Origin: Atrichornis clamosus
Lineage: Eukaryota > Chordata > Aves > Passeriformes > Menuridae
Assembly (NCBI GenBank): GCA_013400975.1
Contig: WBMZ01003070.1
Coordinates: forward strand, 91,182 to 155,181
DNA: 64,000 bases
Reading direction: 5' to 3'
Of this stretch, positions 58,901 to 64,000 are shown one piece after another. The first letter of the stretch is position 1, and the number at the start of each line of letters is the position of its first letter. Below the pieces are notes generated by a model. The model searched no databases. It saw only the letters and a program-made list of their open reading frames with translations, and was not told the origin of the DNA. The translations under genes and the position numbers were made by a program.

Positions 58901-61900
58901 TTAATGTACTGAAAATTAAAATAAGGGCAATGGTTCCTAGTGGAAGCTGTCACTGGAGGACTTAGGAGCAAAATGGAGTTAGGTGTTTTGGACTTAGAAA
59001 GGAGAGTTGAGAAGGACTAACGCTGACAGGCAAAGATCTGACAGAAACAGTTTTGCTTAAAGGAGGAGGAAGTAGAAATATTTGTGTGTTTGAACATAAT
59101 TAAAGCAGAGAAAAAAGACTTTTGGAGCACTTTAAACATCCCAGCACTACTGATAAGGCAAATTAGGAACAGCAGCAGCTCCTGGACAGCACTTTGTGTC
59201 TGTTCTGTGCTTTGAATCTCTCAATACTTCTTTAATAACTCCATGATCTACAGCCTCAACTTTGCTTCTATATATAAGAATTAAAGGCAAATTCAGAAGG
59301 AATTTTTCAGCAAGTCCCAAAATGTGGAACTGCTGAACAGAGAAACAGGCACTTACCTGCACCCCAACTAACTAGGGCTGCAAATTGGCACCAAGGGGCA
59401 GAAGAAACCTCCAAAGAGGCTCGTTCCTCCACCTGTCAAAGCAAGGGGACACCTCTAACTTTTGGGCAAGAGAATGAGGAGCAGATCAGAGAGATAGGAA
59501 GCAAGAAAAACAGGGAGAGATGAGCTGGAGATGTATTTGCATCAGTATTTTCTTCAGCCGGTTTCCAGTGCTCACCTCTTCATTCCCACCTGGAGTCACC
59601 ATCCTCCTCCAGCTCAATGGACTAAAAACTGGTTTTCACTGTGCTACAAACAGGAAGTTTTAAGTAGGTTGGCAAAAAAAGCACCAGTAAAAAATGTCAT
59701 TTGCCTGAACTCCAGATCATTCTGTTTTCCATCATTACAGAAGGCAACTGGAGCTTTTTATCTCCATGGAAAGGAGCGAGAGACCCAAAAATCATAATTG
59801 TCTGGGAAATAACATTCTTTAACTTGAAACAAGTATCTGGCATTTACATGCTTGGAGAATGACAAAAAGCTAAACGATAGACAAGAGAGAAGGAAAGGAA
59901 AAGTCCAATGAGATACCAAGAAGTGGGATTCACACAGGTTTACTCAAACATCTACAGCAGTGGAGGGAAAGGGTCACTGCAAATGTTTTTAGGTCTCTAT
60001 GTTCAAAATGCTTCACTGTAACGATCTCACCTCCTACAGATGTGATACAAAGGTGATACAAAGAAATAACCACAACGAAGGTTTCATGTTACCAGAATAA
60101 AATAAAGCACTGCCATTTTCATACATTTTTGAGTGATGAAAAGGAAGAGTTAGAAGTTATTTGACTTCAGTCTTCAGGCCAATGTTTCTTTGAATTAATG
60201 AATCCTTAAGAATTCCTTAAGTAGAGTTAAAAATAACCCCTCAGTATCCCCTCTTTATGGTGTCAGATTAATTTGGTTTAAGAACAGGTTAATTTCTTTT
60301 CCTAAAAAATACAGTAGGAATTCTGTATCATGCCAAGTTGTGCTTGGGGATTTTTCCCATAGTTATTGAAGTAGAGTTTTCTTTCTCCTCTTCATCCTCC
60401 TTCACTTCCCCACCCCATAAGAATAACCTCCTCAAATCTCATATATGAACACTCAGAAATAATTGTCTTGTTATGATACTTTAGGAAGGCACAAGGCAGA
60501 TCCGTGAACAAAACAAGGAAAACAAGCTCGTGGAAGAACAAAAAAATGGTGGACTGGTAGAAATAATTTATAATTACCAGAGAAACTATCAAATTCAATA
60601 AAAACAATCAAATAAAATTCTGTGACATTCATGCAGGGATCTGTCATCCAGGCAACATTTTTTTGACCCAAAAGGGAGATTATTTCTTCAGGTAAACAGT
60701 CTGTGTGTGGCAACACCAACACCTTCCTATGGGTGTGGTGTTAAGGAAGCCAGAAGAGAGAATGGAAAGAAACAGGGAGATTTATTCCATTACTTATTTC
60801 AAGAGAGAAAAATAAAAAGAATAGTCTATGTTTCCTTCAATTCAACAAAATTCCTGTTTTCTTGACCAGACACACCAGTTCTACTGCCTAAACCTCTCAC
60901 ACTGTTCATTACTCTCAGTAAGCAGCACAAAGCACAAAATACTGAGTATTTAGACATTTACCTTCTCTCCCCCATGTTTGCATTAACAGAAACACCCTTG
61001 GAATATTTTCAGGAAATAGGAACCATTTATTTCAGCCAAAGAAGTTCATCACCAAATCCAGTGCAACCACCAGCAGGTGGTTCCCACAGAACCTGACTGT
61101 GCCATAAAAAAGGCATCAGTGGAGATCAAAGAGCCAGACTGGCTCAAACTGCAATCTTCCTGCAAAGTTGTCAGAAGGAACCATCCCCCTTGGAAGAAAT
61201 GAGCTACTTTTCCAGCTGCCTTCATTCCCAACTGTTCCTTTAGGCACAACTTTCATCTTCTGCGAAAGTGAATAAATAACCAGGGACTGTGAGCCACTCC
61301 AGAGAACCAACAGAATTTATTTTAATGGGTTCAGTTGGATCCAGGAAGTGGCAAAATAACAATTTATTGTCAACTGGAAATGAGCACCCAGGGACAAGGT
61401 AAAATTAATTGATTGTAGTTTATATATATTTATTTTATATAGCTGTATTCATTCCATGGATTAGCTGAAAATAGTAATAATAATAATGATAATAATAAAT
61501 ATATAGTAACATATAATCTATATAATATATAATAATCATCATTATTATCATTATTATCATCTAAAGGAAATCAGGAAATTGATGTTGAATTTGCAGGAAT
61601 CCTGACCAGAATTTCAGTTCAAGCCATCCCTAATGACCTGAGGTTTTATCCTACACCAGAAGCTTTCAACAATGGAAGAAAAACCATTTTCTGTTCAAGA
61701 GTAATTATGTCTGGGAACTCTCTCATCCTCTGTGGAATATTCCCTGGAGTACAGATAACTGTGGATGTGCAAACTGCCAGGAAACACTCACTGTGCTCCA
61801 TTATCAACCACAGCTCTCCCGATCCATGACCAAATCCTGCTCCAGCCACAAAACCTCTGGTAGAATCCCAGACCATCAAAAACACCCAACCTGGATCCCA

Positions 61901-63503
61901 TGGCAGCCCCAGGATCCAGAGATCACCCAAAACTCATCCCTGAACACACAAAGCACCTGGAGAACTCCAGAGAGACAAGGAAAGGCATCAGGAGCCAAAC
62001 CACAGCTCAAGCCGCCAGTCCTGCTGAGCTCCCCAGCTTAAAGCAGGAATGGAACCACGGAGAGCTGGGCAGCCTGGAAAATCCCCTCGCTAAGATTCCA
62101 GTTTCCAGATTCCAGCTGGGATAACCCAGCACAGTCACGTCTACATGGTCTGACTGTAGTGAGGGACCTGATCAGTAAAACTGATCCAGAGAGTCCAGGA
62201 ATGGGAACATGGCTGGGGAAGGGTCTGGAGCACCAGGAGCAGCTGAGGGAGCTGAGGGGCTCAGCCTGGAGCAAAGGAGGCTCAGGGGGGCCCTTCTGGC
62301 TCTGCACAACTCCCTGACAGGAGGGGCAGCCGGGGAGGTCGGGCTCTGCTCCCAGGGAACAGGGACAGGAGGAGAGGGAACGGCCTCAAGCTGTGCCAGG
62401 GGAGGGTCAGGTTGGATATTGGGGGAAATTTCTTCATGGAAAGGGTGGTCAGGCCCTGGCACAGACTGCCCAGGGCAGTGGTGCAGTCACCATCCCTAGA
62501 AGTGGTCAAAGAACAAGTGGATGTGGCACCTGGGGACATGGGTGAGTGGTGAATGTAGCAGTGCTGGGGGAATGGTTGGACTCAACGATCTTTAAGGGCT
62601 TTTCCAATGGAAACAATTCCATGACTGTGAAAGGTTCAATTCCTCTATCTCACATCCCCATTCCCAATTTTCTAGCTGCCTCCAGCACACCTCACCCTCA
62701 CCTCCATGTGGCCACAGTGACAACACAACAAACACCAACAGTCCCCGAGGGAAAACACAATCAAAACACAACCAAAACACAACCAATGCCAAGCCAAGGA
62801 CGGCGCCGCATGTGGGGCAGGGGCTGGAACGGCCCCAGCCTGCTCTGCATCCCCTGCAGTGCTCGGGAAGAGATGGATGGGATGGGAAAAGGAGAAAAGG
62901 AAATGGGGGAAAAGGGGAAAAACAAAAAAGGAAAAGGGAAGGAGTGGAAGGGGAAGGGCAAGGAGAAAGGGAAAGGAAAGCGGAAGGAAGGAAGAGAGGA
63001 GTGGGAAAGGAAAAAGGGAAAAGAAAAAAGGGAAAGGGGAAAAGGAAATGGGAAAAGGAAAAAGGACAGAGGGAGAAGGGGAAACTAAAAGGGAAAAGGA
63101 AAGAGAAGGGATGGAAGGGGAAGGGGCACAGAAGGGAAAGAAAAGGAAGGGAAGAAACAAGGAAAGAAAGGAAAAAGGAAGAAAGGAAAGGAAAGGAAAG
63201 GAAGAAACAAGGAAAGGAAAGGAAAGAACAATGAAAGGAAGGGATAGAAAGGGATGGGATGGAAAGGGATGGGAAAGGAAGGGATAAAAAAGGAAAGGGA
63301 GGGAATGGTAAGATGACTCCCTCCCAGCCGCCCCCCGTCCGTCCCGCCGGGGCCGCCGCCGCCCCCGCCCCCCCGTTTCCACCGTCGGGCCCTGGCGGGG
63401 CGGGCGGCGGCGGGACCGTACCTGGCGGGGCGTCCCTGCGCGGCCGAACCCCCGGGCCCGCCCCTACTCACAACTGCGGCCGCTGCTCGGGGCTCCGGGA
63501 CAT
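52453..63503 (-). CDS. LRIF1: LRIF1, ligand-dependent nuclear receptor-interacting factor 1 (complete)
   Basis: LRIF1 (HBiX1) is a nuclear protein that links SMCHD1 to HP1 on repressed chromatin, including the inactive X in mammals, and binds retinoic acid receptor alpha (family knowledge). Four coding exons on the minus strand (63503-63472, 57274-55753, 54401-54123, 52920-52453) join in frame into 766 residues; human has 769. The large second exon carries SGHHLQIPADAEVKSVPAS, VIYVSPVNTVK, VPVKSSNNVASKILKT-like and DNALVM-x-NGKVYLL blocks that match human LRIF1. A basic cluster at 622-639 (RKRK and GKRKR) is a likely nuclear signal. The last ~32 residues (ETIRDEKIKRLKQLLRE onward) are the conserved coiled coil, the SMCHD1-binding end. 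No disabling mutation was seen. Confidence 0.97.
52921..54122 (-). other. LRIF1: LRIF1 intron 3
   Basis: A 1.2-kb intron containing one antisense-to-plus CR1 fragment (53346-53492). Otherwise noncoding. Confidence 0.65.
53346..53492 (-). mobile_element. CR1 LINE 3' fragment in LRIF1 intron 3
   Basis: TCGTGGAATCACATCCTGGT through CCATGGGCAGGGATACCTTC and GGCCTTGGACACTTCCAGGG. It lies in the same orientation as LRIF1. Confidence 0.88.
54123..54401 (-). CDS. LRIF1: LRIF1 coding exon 3 (residues 519-611)
   Basis: A 279-nt phase-0 exon bounded by the acceptor TGTATTTCAG and the donor AAG|GTATCT. The conserved core is KKFGLFKDERVYLTRIP (human KKIFGLTKDLRVCLTRIP). The open frame continues past the donor without homology, which supports this boundary. 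Confidence 0.92.
54402..55752 (-). other. LRIF1: LRIF1 intron 2
   Basis: A 1.35-kb intron between phase-0 exons. The sequence looks unique, apart from a short TA-rich run around 54465-54490 near exon 3. No gene was seen. Confidence 0.65.
55753..57274 (-). CDS. LRIF1: LRIF1 coding exon 2 (residues 11-518)
   Basis: A 1522-nt exon from the acceptor TTTGTTAAG to the donor AAG|GTAATA. It opens IAGCMYRVVQTTGPDGKNLL (human SGCMYQVVQTIGSDGKNLL) and is rich in Ser, Pro, Thr and Val. A second possible acceptor eight bases in (TTGCAG) would break the frame with exon 1. The length and position match the large human exon. Confidence 0.96.
61420..61570. repeat. AT-rich segment with AAT/ATT inverted repeat
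   Basis: AAT/GAT triplets (about 61471-61500) are followed, after an ATATAT-rich spacer, by ATC/ATT triplets (about 61529-61561) that are partly complementary to them. Confidence 0.75.
62180..62632 (+). mobile_element. CR1 LINE 3' fragment in LRIF1 intron 1
   Basis: About 450 bp: GGTCTGGAGCACCAGGAGCA to TCCATGACTGTGA. Antisense to LRIF1 and lies close to the polypurine tract. Confidence 0.9.
62878..63310 (+). repeat. Polypurine (GGGAAA-type) tract
   Basis: About 430 bp of nearly uninterrupted purines on the plus strand, built of irregular GGGAAA, GGAAAG and GGGAT words. On the LRIF1 transcript it is a U/C tract beginning about 160 nt after the exon 1 donor. Lys/Glu/Gly-rich open frames across it are low-complexity artefacts. 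Confidence 0.95.
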
Positions 63504-63720
63504 GGCGGGGCGGCCCCGCCGCGGCTCCGCCTGCGCGTCACTTCCGCCCGCCCCGCCCAACCGCCGCCGCCGCTTCCGGGATGCCGCTTCCGGGAAGTGG
63601 CGCCATCCGGCGGCCGCGAGCGGCACCGCGGGAGGGGCGCTTCCGGTGCGGGCGGAAACGGGCGGGGCCGGGCCGGAGGAGCGCGGGGGGCTGGGAGGGG
63701 CCGGCGTCGTTCCTCGGCAG
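63310..63720 (-). promoter_or_regulatory. LRIF1: LRIF1 CpG-island promoter with ETS-type sites
   Basis: A very GC- and CpG-rich segment covers LRIF1 exon 1. Three CTTCCGG cores (CCGGAAG on the gene strand) lie at 63573, 63587 and 63640, with a fourth related CACTTCCG at 63539, and a CGCCATC YY1-like word at 63601. No TATA box is seen. The transcription start probably lies between 63510 and 63600. Whether a divergent transcript leaves to the right is unknown. Confidence 0.7.
63472..63503 (-). CDS. LRIF1: LRIF1 coding exon 1 (residues 1-10 plus two bases)
   Basis: The ATG at 63503-63501 begins MSRSPEQRPQ, followed by TT and a perfect GTGAGT donor. Two bases plus the C opening the next exon make Phe11, so the phase fits. 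The N-terminus is about 12 residues shorter than human and unrelated to it in sequence, so an unseen extra exon in the 6-kb intron is possible. Confidence 0.75.
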
Positions 63721-63912
63721 CGGCACCAATCCCTCGGTGTGTGGATAAACCACGGGCTGGCCACGGGACAGCAGCACCGAGTGCGGGGGGATATTTAAAT
63801 AGTGGATTTGCATATGCAAATCTATATTATAATATATGCAAGGACAGGTGTCTGTCAGAGAGTGGGGTGAACACACACAGGTGAGAAGCATTGTATGTTA
63901 TCAGTGTGCTTT

Positions 63913-64000
63913 ATATAGAATATAGAATATACACGATACAATATAGTATAATATAATACAATAATACAATACAATATATAATATATTCTATATTCTATAT
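63913..64000. repeat. Inverted repeat at the right edge
   Basis: The 19-bp arm ATATAGAATATAGAATATA (63913-63931) is matched exactly in reverse complement at 63982-64000, with a 50-bp AT-rich loop. The repeat may extend beyond the window. Confidence 0.9.

Larger units (their letters stand above)
57275..63471 (-). other. LRIF1: LRIF1 intron 1 (6.2 kb)
   Basis: It holds a CR1 fragment (62180-62632), an AT-rich inverted repeat (61420-61570) and a long polypurine tract (62878-63310). The remainder shows no recognisable gene. Confidence 0.65.

Noticed and set aside
62812..63287. Two overlapping Lys/Glu/Gly-rich plus-strand open frames
   Set aside because: Artefacts of the same tract, open in several frames at once.
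62672..63382. 236-codon minus-strand open frame rich in Phe, Pro, Ser and Leu
   Set aside because: It is the complement of the polypurine tract; low-complexity composition, no family, and it lies in LRIF1 intron 1.
63259..63798. 179-codon plus-strand open frame over the LRIF1 CpG island
   Set aside because: CpG islands lack stops; the Ala/Gly/Arg-rich translation has no recognisable family. A divergent transcript is possible but unsupported.

Overview
The window looks like nuclear DNA from a bird. It has three multi-exon vertebrate genes with large introns, GT/AG splice sites and CpG-island promoters, and more than two dozen CR1 LINE fragments of the avian type, many ending in the ATTCTGTGATTCT-style tail. 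The species cannot be fixed. The synteny (CEPT1, DRAM2, LRIF1) corresponds to human 1p13.3; assignment to an avian microchromosome is recall, not something seen here.

Layout. 1-25.8 kb: the 5' part of CEPT1 on the minus strand, with four coding exons (3858-3942, 19227-19368, 20406-20553, 23866-24210) that give the first 240 residues; the remaining exons lie left of the window. 25.4-26.0 kb: a CpG island that acts as a head-to-head CEPT1/DRAM2 promoter. Within it the two predicted first-exon donors are only 127 bp apart. 25.9-42.55 kb: complete DRAM2 on the plus strand, seven coding exons that join without a frame break into 266 residues. 42.6-52.1 kb: intergenic DNA filled largely by CR1, including a long antisense element split by a sense-oriented one. 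52.1-63.5 kb: complete LRIF1 on the minus strand, four coding exons giving 766 residues, with its CpG-island promoter at about 63.3-63.7 kb. 63.7-64.0 kb: AT-rich sequence with a near-terminal inverted repeat.

The genes do not form a pathway. CEPT1 makes phosphatidylcholine and phosphatidylethanolamine in the ER and nuclear envelope. DRAM2 is a six-pass lysosomal/autophagy membrane protein. LRIF1 is a nuclear chromatin factor that partners SMCHD1 and HP1. CEPT1 and DRAM2 are linked by their shared promoter. DRAM2 and LRIF1 converge here, whereas I recall them in the same orientation in mammals.

I found no undescribed biological system. The points most worth checking are the very compact divergent promoter, the LRIF1 orientation difference, two intronic tandem arrays close to DRAM2 splice acceptors (one made of branch-point-like decamers), a roughly 430-bp polypurine tract just inside LRIF1 intron 1, the CR1-in-CR1 nest, and two single-N junctions flanked by direct duplications that look like assembly errors.
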